Shown in pieces: positions 49,788 to 58,767 of a stretch of DNA of 64,000 nucleotides. The position numbers and the translations under genes were made by a program. The notes under the pieces were generated by a model that was given only the letters and a program-made list of their open reading frames with translations, did no database searches and was not told where the DNA came from. Numbering within the stretch: position 1 is the stretch's first letter; every line of letters begins with the position of its first letter. The DNA comes from Janthinobacterium sp. PAMC25594 (GTDB taxonomy: Bacteria; Pseudomonadota; Gammaproteobacteria; Burkholderiales; Burkholderiaceae_D). Location: contig NZ_CP080377.1 of the NCBI RefSeq assembly GCF_019443505.1, forward strand, positions 3,410,001 to 3,474,000, in the 5' to 3' direction.

Positions 49788-50614
49788 GGTCGATGCGCTG
49801 CTATTGACCGTGTAATTGCTGGCATCCGCGCCAGTCAGGCCCATGCCGGTGCCCAGCACCGCCTTGTTGTTGCCGACATTCTTGCTGTCAAAGGTGGCCG
49901 AGCCGCCCGTGTAGCTGACGCTCGCCGTATCGGCCGCGAGCACACCAATCAGGCCGCGGCTGGTGATATCGGCGCCCTGGTTGCCATCGTAGACCTTGCT
50001 GGCGGCACCGATTACCCCGACGATCGCCAGCGCGCTGATATTGGCAGAGCTGCTGCCCGTGCCGTTGCCGAACAGCGCGAAGCGCGCCACGTCTCCGCCG
50101 CCGAGGCTGTAACCGCTGTAGGCGACGGCCTTGCCCGTGCCGACGTTCTTGTCACTGAAGGTGGCGATGCCAGGAACCAGCGTGACGTCGCCACCGGCGC
50201 GCGGATCGCTGATGAAGCCCAGGCTGGCGCCGTTGGTGGCGTCGTACACTTTATTGTCGGCGCGGGCGAACGTCCAGGCGCGCGCGTCTAGCGCGCCGAC
50301 CACCTTGGTGCCGTAGTCGGCGATTTCGGCGGCCGTGTTGGCATAGCCGTTCGGATTGAAGAGGATCACCGTGCTGTCGGCGCTAACCTTGCCGACGCCG
50401 GCCAACACCACCGTCCCGCCGGCAGCGCCAGGACCGGTGCCGTCATTGTCAGCACGCAACGTCACCCGGCCGCCATCGACGCTGACCAGATTGTTGATGG
50501 CGATGTTATTGTCGGCGATCATGATCAGCGAGCCGCCGCCATTGGCGCTCAAGGCGCCGTTGATCGCGATATTATTGGTCGCGCGCATGGCCATGGAACC
50601 GCCACCGTCAGTCG

Positions 50615-52303
50615 TCAGCGCGCCATCGATGACGATGTTGTGCCCGGCATCCAGGCTGACCAGCGATGCATTGCCGCTGGCGGTGATAGCCGCCGCCGCA
50701 TTGAGCACACGTCATTCAGCGCGACCAACTTGATGCCGGAACCGGCCGTGCTGGCGGTGATCGTCGCATTGACCAGCACGTCATGGCCGGCGTTCAGTTC
50801 CAGCGTTTGCGGCGTGTTCCACGTCAGCGCGCTGCCCACGGTAATATCCTTGGTGGCGGTGATCACGCGGTTGCTGCTGGCCAGGCTGAACGCCACCTGC
50901 GCTGGTGTTTCATCGCCGCCGACGAGCGCGATCGTATAGTTGACCGGATCGAGCAGCCAGGTACCGGTCTTGCCGCGTGGCGCTAGCGTATTGACATGCG
51001 CATCGGCGCCGCGCACCACAGTCTTGCCCGAGGTTTCAATCAAGCCACCGTTGCCCGCGAAGGCACCGCCGCGCGCCGTCAGCATGCCGTCGAACGAGGT
51101 CTTGCCGTCCGACCAGGCGACGATCTGGCCGCCATTGCCTCGGCCCAGCGCATCGGCATGCGCCTGGGCACCGCTGTCTATCGTGACGGAGGTCGCGTGC
51201 GCTTCCGCACCCTTGCCCTGATAATTGCCGCCGATTAGCACCGTGCCGCCGCCGGCATCGCCGGATACGTCGACAGCCGCCGTGCCGGTCAGCGCAATAT
51301 GCTGGCCCAGCATGGTCACCCGGCCGCCGCGTTCGCCTGCGCCGCGGCCCGTTGCCTCAAGGGTGCCGGACTGCGTGACGCTGCCGCCGGCCGTGTCGCC
51401 GAGCAGGCGAATCACACCGTTGTGGTTTTCCAGCGTACGTGCGCGTATCACGCCGCTGTTGTTGACCGCGCTGCCCAGCAGTCCGCCCGCACCTTGTGCG
51501 CTGAGCATGACCTGGCCGCCGTCGGCCTGGATCAGGCCGCCGTTCTGCGCCAGTGCGCCAAGGGCGCCGCGATCGACCGTCACGTTGAGCAACTGCCCAC
51601 CCAGCACATCGAGCGTGACGGCGCTGCCGGCGGCCAGCGCCACCATGCCGCGGTTGACCACGATGCTGCCCTGGTTATCGACCTTGCCGCCGACCAGCGC
51701 CACATAGCCGCCACTGGCCGTGATCGCGCCCTGATTGACAACATGCGCGTTGCCCGCACCGCTGAACTGATAGCGTCCGGCCATGAAATCACCGTCGCTC
51801 AGGCCCAGCGTCGAGCCGACCAGGCCGCCCACATTGACGGACGCGCCCTTGCCGAACAGGATGCCGTTCGGGTTGACAAGGAAGACCTTGCCATTGGCGT
51901 TCAGCGTACCGAGGATGCTGGACGGATCGCTGCCGGTGACACGGTTGAGCGCCACCGAATTGCTGTTCGGCTGCACGAACTGCACGCTTTCGCCGGTGGC
52001 GATATTAAAACTCTGCCAGTTGATCGCCACGTTCTGCGTCGATTGATTGATCACCATGCCTGACTTGGTGCTGTTGATGGTGGCGCCGCCGGCGGTCACG
52101 GTGCCGCCAGGCGGCAGCGCATACACGTTCGCGCCCAGCGCCATCATCAGCGATACCGACAAGGTCTTCAGGGCGAACAAGGCGGCGCTGGCGGTGCTGC
52201 CGCGCACCGGCGACGAGGCCTTGCCAGCGCTGCTGGTGTTTTCGGAAACGGCGACATAGGCGCCCGTCTTTTCATTCCATATCGAGCGGTAAATGTGGTT
52301 CAT
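50615..52303 (-). pseudogene. Two-partner secretion exoprotein (TpsA), N-terminal part, frameshifted
   Basis: The N-terminus has an extended signal peptide region (MNHIYRSIWNEKTGAYVAVSE), a hydrophobic signal near residues 40-60, and a filamentous-hemagglutinin TPS domain (residues about 62-330) with VNPNGILFGKGASVNVGGLV and NVAINWQSFNI. Coding continues as beta-helix repeats to KLVALNDV near residue 526, after which the frame is lost; the last 36 residues are out of frame. Adding one base at about 50705-50710 would join it to the downstream frame, giving about 1,250 residues. It follows its transporter gene by 64 bases. It could be a true mutation, a phase-variable site or a sequencing error. 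Confidence 0.85.
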
Positions 52304-52367
52304 GGTGTCTTTCTGTTCTGTGTTGGGCGTGGCGATGGGGCGGACTGTGCGTGGGGGGGCCGCTGGC

Positions 52368-54044
52368 TTAGAAATACTTCACAGCCTGGATCCAGAAGCG
52401 TCCGCCCTTGTCCGGTGCCGAGGTTGCCACGCCGGCACCCAGCTTGTGCGCGTAATACGCGCGCACCACGAAATCATTGTTATTGGCCCAGCTCAGGCCG
52501 ATACCGGCGCCACTCAAGGTGCGCTTGTTGCCGCCCGCCGCCCACTGGTTCTTGTTCAGCGAGACAGTGCCGGTATCGACAAAACCGATCAGCTGCATCT
52601 GCCCCGGCAGCTTGGCGGGCGGCGGCGGCAGTTGCAGCCGCGCTTCCAGGTTCAGCACATAACCTTGGTCGGCATACGCCTCGCCTTCCGGATAGGCACG
52701 CACGCCGTTGATGCCGCCCAGCTCCATACGCTCGGACACATCGAGGTTTTTCGACGCCAGCTGGCCATTGATCGCCGCATACAACGACACCGCGTCGCTG
52801 ACGCTTTGCAAACGCGATGCGCTCCAGGCGAGCTTGCGATAGCCGCCATTGCTGCGCGCCGTCAGGGCATCGAAAGCGCGCACGTCGGCCGTCTGGATGT
52901 CGAGGTCGCCACTCGTCAGCGCCAGCGCATAATTACTGATGCCGCCACCGCCAAGACTGTCGCGGTGGTCGCCGGCCAGGCCGATGGTGGCGGCACGCAC
53001 CTTTTTATCGTTGACGACTGATGCCACCTGGACCTTGTCCTGGAAGGTCTTGTCGTCATACGACAGCTGCGCATACAGGTTGTTGTCGCGCGAACGGATC
53101 AGCGGATAACTGCCATAGATGCTGGCGATGCTCGCCGTGCCTCGGGCGCCGAGGCTGTCGAATTCCTTGCCCAGCTTGTAATCGAGCCGGCTGTAGGCGG
53201 CGCCCACCGTGGCGCGCCCCACCTGCAGCTGGTACGCGGCGCGCGCATATTTCAAGCCGTCGCCGGAGGTCAGCACGCGCAGGCTGGCGACGTCGCCCAG
53301 GCCAAACGGCTGGTTCAGGTTGACGGTTGCACCGATGCGGTAAGCGCCCGTATAGCGACTGCCGGCATTGTCGGCGTCGATGCTGCCGGTGACGCGTTGA
53401 CCGGGCTGGACATCGACCAGCAGGTCGGACGCGCCGGGCGTGGCGCCCGGCGCCAGCGTCGACTTGACGATCACGCCAGGCAAGTCCGACAACAGCAGCA
53501 GGCGCTGCTCCAGCGGCTCGCGCATCACCGTGTCGCCGCTGTCCAGGCCGGCCAGCAGCGCACCCAGCCTGCCGTCGGACATATTCGTCTGGTTCTTCAG
53601 GCCGATCTGGCCATACTGGCCTTCCAGCACCGCGATCGTGACCACCCCATCCTGGATATCCTGCGCGGGCAAATACGCCTGCGCGACGAAATAGCCGTTG
53701 CTGCGGTAGTGCTGTTCGATCATCAGGGCCATGGTATTGAGTTCGGCCAACGTCAGCCGGCTACCCGGCTGGAAGCCTGTCTGGGCCAGCAGCGCCGCTT
53801 CCGGATAGGCCCGGGCGCCCGTCACGCGCAAGCGCCTGACCTCGATGCTGGCGGTCGACGATGGCATGTTGGCGGCCACCGGCTCGGCGGCCTGCTCGAC
53901 GCGCAGGCGCGGCGGCACTTGCTGCAGTGCCGGTGCGGGCGGAATCTGGTGCAGCTGGCTGCCCGCGCTGGGCACCTGTTGTGCGAATGCAATGCTTTGC
54001 GTGAGCGCCAACACGGCGAATGGTAGGAATTTGGTGGTCGACAT
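52368..54044 (-). CDS. Two-partner secretion transporter (TpsB, ShlB/FhaC family)
   Basis: A 558-residue Omp85-superfamily transporter. A signal peptide (about residues 1-21, ending AFA) is followed by a proline-rich linker, a POTRA pair (about 68-220: RRLRVTGARAYPEAALLAQTGF.., and TPGASDLLVDVQPG), and a 16-strand barrel with the ELGGINGVRAYPEGEAYADQG motif near residues 440-460 and a terminal phenylalanine for BAM recognition. It would export the adjacent exoprotein. GAGG precedes the ATG. The transporter itself looks intact although its substrate gene is frameshifted. Confidence 0.92.
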   Translation of the reverse strand: MSTTKFLPFAVLALTQSIAFAQQVPSAGSQLHQIPPAPALQQVPPRLRVEQAAEPVAANMPSSTASIEVRRLRVTGARAYPEAALLAQTGFQPGSRLTLAELNTMALMIEQHYRSNGYFVAQAYLPAQDIQDGVVTIAVLEGQYGQIGLKNQTNMSDGRLGALLAGLDSGDTVMREPLEQRLLLLSDLPGVIVKSTLAPGATPGASDLLVDVQPGQRVTGSIDADNAGSRYTGAYRIGATVNLNQPFGLGDVASLRVLTSGDGLKYARAAYQLQVGRATVGAAYSRLDYKLGKEFDSLGARGTASIASIYGSYPLIRSRDNNLYAQLSYDDKTFQDKVQVASVVNDKKVRAATIGLAGDHRDSLGGGGISNYALALTSGDLDIQTADVRAFDALTARSNGGYRKLAWSASRLQSVSDAVSLYAAINGQLASKNLDVSERMELGGINGVRAYPEGEAYADQGYVLNLEARLQLPPPPAKLPGQMQLIGFVDTGTVSLNKNQWAAGGNKRTLSGAGIGLSWANNNDFVVRAYYAHKLGAGVATSAPDKGGRFWIQAVKYF

Positions 54045-54363
54045 GCTGGCCTCGCGTTAAGTGTCTTTTAAACTGTAAAATTTCTTAATGATAATATTGC
54101 CTGCTGGGAAAATTCTTGTCTGCCGGTTACCGAACACAAGAATGTTTGCTATGAAGCAGCATGCGGGGAGTCAGGCCGGGCGTCCGTCTTGTCCGCGTGA
54201 TCGGTGCGGCGTGGGGGAGAAAGTTTGCTAAAATGTCGCTTGTCGTGTGGTTTAGCAACACAGACAGCAGCGTCTTTCACAAGACCACAGCGCCTGTCGC
54301 TCAACAATGTGCAGCCAGCCCTATCCGACCGGAAGCGGCCGTTGCGAACCAAGGGCAGTAAGC
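54045..54363. other. Divergent intergenic region between tpsB and the histidine kinase gene
   Basis: No gene is seen. On the minus strand TATTAT near 54093-54098 could be the -10 of tpsB. On the plus strand TTTGCTAAAATG near 54223-54235 could be the -10 of the kinase gene. The nested palindrome at 54112-54143 lies between. Confidence 0.5.
54112..54143. promoter_or_regulatory. Nested palindrome upstream of tpsB
   Basis: ATTCTTGT (54112-54119) and ACAAGAAT (54136-54143) enclose a second palindrome, CGGT-T-ACCG (54124-54132). It lies just upstream of the putative tpsB -10 box and has the size and symmetry of an operator. Confidence 0.5.
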
Positions 54364-56076
54364 ATGAACGACATTCACCGCGCCGGTACCACCGCACGCG
54401 CAACCCAGCCTGCGCTCCTGAAAGCGGGAGTACTGCAGGAAGCCATCTTCAGCAGCCCCTATTTCTCCTGCATCGCCACCGATGCACAGGGGGTGATCCA
54501 ATTATTCAATGTCGGTGCCGAGCGCATGCTGGGCTATCAGGCAGACGAGGTGATCGACCAGATTACGCCGGCCGGCATATCCGATCCGACCGAGGTCATC
54601 ACCCGCGCCGCCGCCCTCTCGCAAGAACTCGGTACGCTGATAGCTCCCGGTTTTGAGGCGCTCGTCTACAAGGCGTCGCGCGGCATCGAAGACAGTTATG
54701 AGCTGACGTATGTGCGCAAGGATGGCAGCCGCTTCCCGGCGATCGTCTCGGTGACGGCGCTGCGCGATGCGGACGACGCCATCATCGGCTATCTGCTGAT
54801 CGGCACCGACAATACCGTGCGCAAGCATGCGGAACAGGAGCGCGAGCTGCTCAATCGCGTGCTGAGCGACAATAGCGTCGAACTGGAAAATGCGCGTGCG
54901 CAAGCGGACAAGGCCAACCGCGCCAAGTCGGAATTTCTGTCGAGCATGAGCCATGAGTTGCGCACGCCGCTCAACGCGGTGCTGGGCTTTGCCCAGCTGA
55001 TGGCGTCGGACACGCCGCCGCCCAGCGCCTCGCAGCAACGCTCGCTGGACCAGATCCTCAACGGCGGCTGGTATCTGCTACGCCTGATCAATGAAATTCT
55101 CGACCTGTCGATGATCGAATCGGGGCGGGTCGCCATGTCGCGCGAGGCGATGGCGCTCACGGATGTCTTGCGCGACTGCCGCGCCATGATCATGCCGCAA
55201 GCGCAAAAGCGCAATATCACGCTGTCCTTCCCTTCGCTCGACCAGCCGTTCTACGTGCATGCCGACCTGACGCGCGTCAAACAGGTGGTCATCAATCTGC
55301 TGTCGAACGCGATCAAATACAACCGCACGGGCGGCAGCGTGCTGGTGGAATGCAAACCGCATGGCGATCGGGTGCGCCTGAGCGTGCGCGATACGGGCAA
55401 TGGCTTGCGTAGCGAACAACTGGCGCAATTGTTCCAGCCATTTAACCGGCTGGGACAGGAAGCCGGCGTCGAGGAAGGTACCGGCATCGGCCTCGTCGTG
55501 ACCAAGCAACTGGTCGAACTGATGGGTGGTACGCTGGGGGTGGAGAGCGAAATCGGTGTCGGCACGCTGTTCTGGATCGAACTGGCGGCCTCGTCTGCTC
55601 CCGAACTGCTGCTCGGCACGCATGCGGCAGACCTGGACCGGGAACCGTCGGGCGAGACGTCCTGCGATGCACCTTGCCGCAAGGTACTGTATGTGGAAGA
55701 CAATCCGGCCAATCTGATCCTGGTCGAGCAGCTGATCGCCCGACGCAGCGACCTGGGCATGCTCAGCGCCGTCGATGGACACCTGGGCATCGCGCTGGCG
55801 CGCCAGCATCAGCCCGACCTGATCCTGATGGACATCAACCTGCCCGGCATCAGCGGCACCGAGGTCATGGGCTTGCTGCGCGTCGATCCGCTGACGGCGC
55901 ACATTCCCGTCATCGCCTTGTCAGCCAACGCCCTGCCGCGCGACATCCGCAAGGGTCTCGATGCCGGCTTCCTGCGCTATTTGACCAAGCCCATCAACGT
56001 ACCCGAGTTCATGGAGGCGCTTGACACGGCGCTGAGCCTGGCGGCAGCCGCGCCAAAAGGCGTGGGGACGCGCTAG
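54364..56076 (+). CDS. Hybrid PAS sensor histidine kinase with receiver domain
   Basis: A 570-residue cytoplasmic hybrid kinase. A PAS domain (about residues 25-150, PYFSCIATDAQGVIQLFNVGAERMLGY), a HisKA domain with His197 in SMSHELRTPLN, an HATPase domain (N-box NLLSNAIKYN near 315, DTGNG and GTGIGL near 345-375) and a C-terminal receiver with phospho-acceptor Asp490 in LILMDINLPG and Lys542 are all intact. No membrane segment is present, so the PAS domain senses an internal signal. No response regulator gene is adjacent. It is transcribed divergently from the secretion locus and ends at a strong terminator. Confidence 0.92.
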   Translation: MNDIHRAGTTARATQPALLKAGVLQEAIFSSPYFSCIATDAQGVIQLFNVGAERMLGYQADEVIDQITPAGISDPTEVITRAAALSQELGTLIAPGFEALVYKASRGIEDSYELTYVRKDGSRFPAIVSVTALRDADDAIIGYLLIGTDNTVRKHAEQERELLNRVLSDNSVELENARAQADKANRAKSEFLSSMSHELRTPLNAVLGFAQLMASDTPPPSASQQRSLDQILNGGWYLLRLINEILDLSMIESGRVAMSREAMALTDVLRDCRAMIMPQAQKRNITLSFPSLDQPFYVHADLTRVKQVVINLLSNAIKYNRTGGSVLVECKPHGDRVRLSVRDTGNGLRSEQLAQLFQPFNRLGQEAGVEEGTGIGLVVTKQLVELMGGTLGVESEIGVGTLFWIELAASSAPELLLGTHAADLDREPSGETSCDAPCRKVLYVEDNPANLILVEQLIARRSDLGMLSAVDGHLGIALARQHQPDLILMDINLPGISGTEVMGLLRVDPLTAHIPVIALSANALPRDIRKGLDAGFLRYLTKPINVPEFMEALDTALSLAAAAPKGVGTR

Positions 56077-56100
56077 CCTGCCTGGCGATGCGCCAGAAGT

Positions 56101-56132
56101 AAAAAAACCTCGCACGCCGCGAGGTTTTTTTT
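56101..56132 (+). terminator. Bidirectional terminator after the histidine kinase gene
   Basis: Stem ACCTCGC/GCGAGGT (56107-56113 with 56119-56125), five-base loop, T8 on the right and A7 on the left, so it can work on both strands. It marks the end of core-like DNA; sequence beyond is AT-rich. Confidence 0.9.
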
Positions 56133-56215
56133 ATCTGCCAGACAATCAGACGTTAAACAGGAAATTAACACATAAGTACATGTTTATAATGAGAAATATT
56201 TTTAATTTCAATTAT

Positions 56216-56235
56216 TGTACCCTCAAATGTACCCT
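56216..56235. repeat. Tandem TGTACCCT pair at the edge of foreign DNA
   Basis: TGTACCCT occurs at 56216-56223 and 56228-56235, separated by four bases, at the junction between core-like and AT-rich DNA. Similar motifs are known upstream of tyrosine-integrase genes of genomic islands, so it may be part of an attachment site, but no integrase gene is present here. Confidence 0.35.
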
Positions 56236-56236
56236 T

Positions 56237-57385
56237 TTAAATCACTGGTCGACTTCTCGACAGAATTTGAAACGAACTTACGTCCTTCAGTTGACGAGGC
56301 TGTCGCCCTGGTCGTAGACGGCCAGTAACGCTAACATAGGCTCCATGCTGCATATGCGCGGCCTGCGCTTTCTCGTAATCGTCTGGTGATAGAGAGGTTC
56401 TAGCTCGAACAGACTCGCCTTCCTCACGGAGTAGCAAAGAAAGCACGACTACGCCATAACGACGCCCATCCCCACCCATTTCCCCTTCCAAAGCCTCGAC
56501 AGTGCCAATGAAAGTATCAACCTGGTCAAGCTCTGCACTCCGCAATTCCTGGCGTATCTCCTCGATGCGAGAAAAGTAATCTCGCTGAAAGGAGATTGCT
56601 CTATTGCTTATTAGAAAAGTAGGTCGACGTAGAAGAGACCAATCAAAACTCAAGTCAAGCCGATTGTTGATTTTTTCATCATGCATGCTGGAGATCGCCT
56701 CGCACAAATTTGAGGAAATCAGCGGCATTTCAGATGCCTTTAGCTTATCAACGAGTTGATCAACTGTGTCAGCCTCGATTGCACCTGCCAACTGAGACAG
56801 AGCATTATATAAATTTGATGTTACAGACCTAACAAATGGTGCTTCCGGCCCATCAAACTCTAGCATGCCTTGTAGTGCTAATGCATTGATTGGGCATGCC
56901 ACATGAAGAACAAAACTGCCTAACTCTGTTTGCCCAAAACGAGTCTGATCGACAAATTGTGCGGCCTCACTGAGTGTCAAGCGTGGATGATGAGTACGAG
57001 GACGCAAAACCGTACAAGCGGCAGCCTTCAATAATTTTTCAGTATTCTGAACAAAGGCTGAGGCGAAGCTTAATGGCAGTGCCGAATCATCACCATCAAA
57101 CGCCACGCGTAATCGTAGAACATCATCTTTAATAGACTGAATTTTCGATACAATTTGCTGGTATGAATTTGATGAAAACTCCGCTGCACGTTCCACGACC
57201 AACTTAAGCGAATCAGCATAGTCTGGTGCAAACTGATCCATAGGAAACACAAGTTGTCGTCTTGGAAAATGTACATTAGACATTACGTAGAGACGATCCT
57301 TTAGAGCATCATCAAGGACGGACCATCCCTGCGATTTCAAAAAATCACGTACGTCAGTTGGCCCAAGCTGCATTAGCTCCGTCAT
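56237..57385 (-). CDS. Protein of unknown function paired with a DUF4365 protein
   Basis: A 382-residue protein with no family I recognise. It looks soluble and mostly helical, without signal or membrane segments. Noticeable features are ALEGEMGGDGRRYGVVVLSLLLREEG near residues 310-335 and a final part that reads like a small OB- or barrel-type fold (YVSVTGRLRPGRQPRQLKDVSSFQIL). Codon use and lower GC content differ sharply from the region to the left, indicating transfer. Its start overlaps the DUF4365 gene stop by four bases, so the two are made together. A role in mobile-element defence or maintenance is plausible from the partner and setting, not shown. Confidence 0.75.
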   Translation of the reverse strand: MTELMQLGPTDVRDFLKSQGWSVLDDALKDRLYVMSNVHFPRRQLVFPMDQFAPDYADSLKLVVERAAEFSSNSYQQIVSKIQSIKDDVLRLRVAFDGDDSALPLSFASAFVQNTEKLLKAAACTVLRPRTHHPRLTLSEAAQFVDQTRFGQTELGSFVLHVACPINALALQGMLEFDGPEAPFVRSVTSNLYNALSQLAGAIEADTVDQLVDKLKASEMPLISSNLCEAISSMHDEKINNRLDLSFDWSLLRRPTFLISNRAISFQRDYFSRIEEIRQELRSAELDQVDTFIGTVEALEGEMGGDGRRYGVVVLSLLLREEGESVRARTSLSPDDYEKAQAAHMQHGAYVSVTGRLRPGRQPRQLKDVSSFQILSRSRPVI

Positions 57386-57930
57386 GCAGGCTCTCCCTTG
57401 TACGTTGGTACGTCATTTCGCGAAATTGCTGCCATTAAAACTGAAAGGCCAGCCACATCAAACCTCTGGCTCTTTGGAAGATACACTACTTGGCTCGTGG
57501 CGTTGGTTGATGGCTGCGCACCGCGCAAACTCACCCAGTATGCACATTTATGTAACGACAATGCATCATCAGCATGGGTTATCCATTTGTCACGAGTCTT
57601 GGGAAGAAAAAGAACTACAAGAATACGCGGAAGTGCCATTGCGTCTGTGCGTAGATCATCATATCGGCTGATCCCATCCAAGCTGTAGGAGAAGCTTGAG
57701 CCAACTTCAGCTGGAACTTTTATGGTCGCCTTCAGCTGAATGTTGATACTAACTTCCTGCCTATAACCACCGTCTGGGAAGGGCCCCCAACCAGTGATAG
57801 TAGCGTCTACACCCGCGTTATCCATATGCCGCCCGGATGATGAACACGACGCACCCGCATGAGCAGCAACTGCGTGCAAATAGGCATAGCTTAACTCTGA
57901 CTCGACGTTTTGATCGCTAAGTGGGGACAT
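57382..57930 (-). CDS. DUF4365-domain protein (nuclease-like fold)
   Basis: A 182-residue protein starting MSPLSDQNVESELSYAYLHAVAA. The DUF4365 pattern is present: a glutamate-rich first helix, GVDATITGWG with Asp42, and INIQLKATI with Gln65 and Lys67, a D...QxK variant of the PD-(D/E)xK nuclease core. DUF4365 proteins occur in defence islands and phage-borne loci and are thought to be nuclease-related; activity is unproven. It is the first gene of a two-gene operon with an unknown 382-residue protein and has low GC content. TTG four codons upstream is an alternative start. Confidence 0.72.
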   Translation of the reverse strand: MSPLSDQNVESELSYAYLHAVAAHAGASCSSSGRHMDNAGVDATITGWGPFPDGGYRQEVSINIQLKATIKVPAEVGSSFSYSLDGISRYDDLRTDAMALPRILVVLFLPKTRDKWITHADDALSLHKCAYWVSLRGAQPSTNATSQVVYLPKSQRFDVAGLSVLMAAISRNDVPTYKGEPA

Positions 57931-58294
57931 TGGGACACGCAATTAAGTAAATTCTGTACATCATACCCTAGCAGGCACTAACTCAAAAAAATGACAACTG
58001 CGCTGCATACATGAGGCTGTCTCCGACAGCCCTACCGCGAGAATACCAATTCGTGCTTAAGTGAGCGCTATACGGAGCGTGTCTGCCTCCCGCAACAACT
58101 GACGCCCTTGAGGGGCGTCATGACCCATCAAGTGATCCCCTGACAGGGATCAGGCCGCTAAAGCGAAAGACCGGCCCGCTAACGCGCTTTCTTCCTCCTG
58201 AGCAAACTTTTACTACGGTTTTGCAACGAGTGGGGGGAACTCTACATCACCAACGAAGGTACCTTGTGCCGCCAACTAAGCCGCTTTCCCTGGA
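57931..58294. other. Noncoding region at the left end of the phage DNA
   Basis: No convincing gene in 364 bases. It contains the promoter region of the DUF4365 operon (AT-rich, 57931-57975) and the hairpin cluster at 58100-58176. Confidence 0.5.
58100..58176. other. Cluster of three hairpins, candidate phage origin or terminator array
   Basis: Three stems follow each other within 77 bases: TGACGCCC/GGGCGTCA (58100-58107 with 58113-58120), TGATCCC/GGGATCA (58133-58139 with 58146-58152) and GGCCG/CGGCC (58153-58157 with 58172-58176). Filamentous phages have such stem arrays in the noncoding region that holds the origins and packaging signal, which would fit the position downstream of the phage genes. 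No T-runs follow, so simple termination is less likely. Confidence 0.5.
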
Positions 58295-58522
58295 TCAGGC
58301 AAAAGGAGGTGGACGACCAGCCCAACGCCCCTCAATCCATGCCTCCCAATCCCAAACGTACGCCAACGCTTCCTCGCCTTCCAGCACAGGACACGCAGAA
58401 CCACGTAACGCCTTCGTAAAGTGGCTGCGCCACGGATCGGGAATCTCCCGAATCCGAATAAAGTATCGTCGACCAGCATGCATATAAACTGGCACGGCAT
58501 GAGCTAACTCTTGTAAATTCAT
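58295..58522 (-). CDS. Small phage-associated protein of unknown function
   Basis: A 75-residue acidic/aromatic protein (MNLQELAHAVPVYMHAGRRYFIRIREIPDPWRS...) with a tryptophan-rich end (YVWDWEAWIEGRW). No family recognised. GGGAG lies nine bases before the ATG. It lies on the same strand as the inovirus genes and is the most distal candidate member of that block. Confidence 0.6.
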   Translation of the reverse strand: MNLQELAHAVPVYMHAGRRYFIRIREIPDPWRSHFTKALRGSACPVLEGEEALAYVWDWEAWIEGRWAGRPPPFA

Positions 58523-58682
58523 CCTCAAACGCTCCCGGCTTTAGGTCACTCTTCGATGGAAATCGCGGTGCCTACCAGGCGATCTATTGTTAGGTCCTAA
58601 GAAGCAGTTGAAGGAATATCCTCGTCGATGAAACGGCACATGATATTCAACGCTCCCTTGACTGGCGCACCGAGGAATTTTC

Positions 58683-58699
58683 ACGCATAAACACTCAGA
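58683..58699 (-). repeat. 17-base direct repeat, copy 1
   Basis: ACGCATAAACACTCAGA here is identical to 59161-59177. On the minus strand each copy reads TCTGAGTGTTTATGCGT and would supply the start codon of a short reading frame beginning Met-Arg (13 codons from 58688 here). The flanks to the left of each copy are also weakly similar. Confidence 0.6.
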
Positions 58700-58767
58700 T
58701 CGCTAGCGCCGCTCGGGTTTGCCCTTGAAGGGCAACTCGACTTCAGGGGCAACCTCCAAGAATATAA

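Larger units (their letters stand above)
48549..50708 (-). pseudogene. Two-partner secretion exoprotein, C-terminal part (after frameshift)
   Basis: This 719-residue frame continues the exoprotein after the frameshift at about 50705. It begins LNAAAAITASGNASLVSLDAG, has beta-helix repeats, then two YDG domains (KVYDATNGAS and KVYDGNQGAD), three 84-residue MBG repeats (ASKVYGQTPTLSAF...), and a proline/valine-rich tail (PPVVVPP repeats) before a short basic end. It has no start signals of its own and would not be secreted alone. The downstream L,D-transpeptidase start overlaps its stop codon, so loss of translation through the frameshift may also affect that gene. Confidence 0.85.

Noticed and set aside
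56165..56195. Possible dif-like XerCD site for prophage integration
   Set aside because: Only about half of the positions agree with the dif consensus and the spacing needs gaps; another weak match near 57945 is no better.
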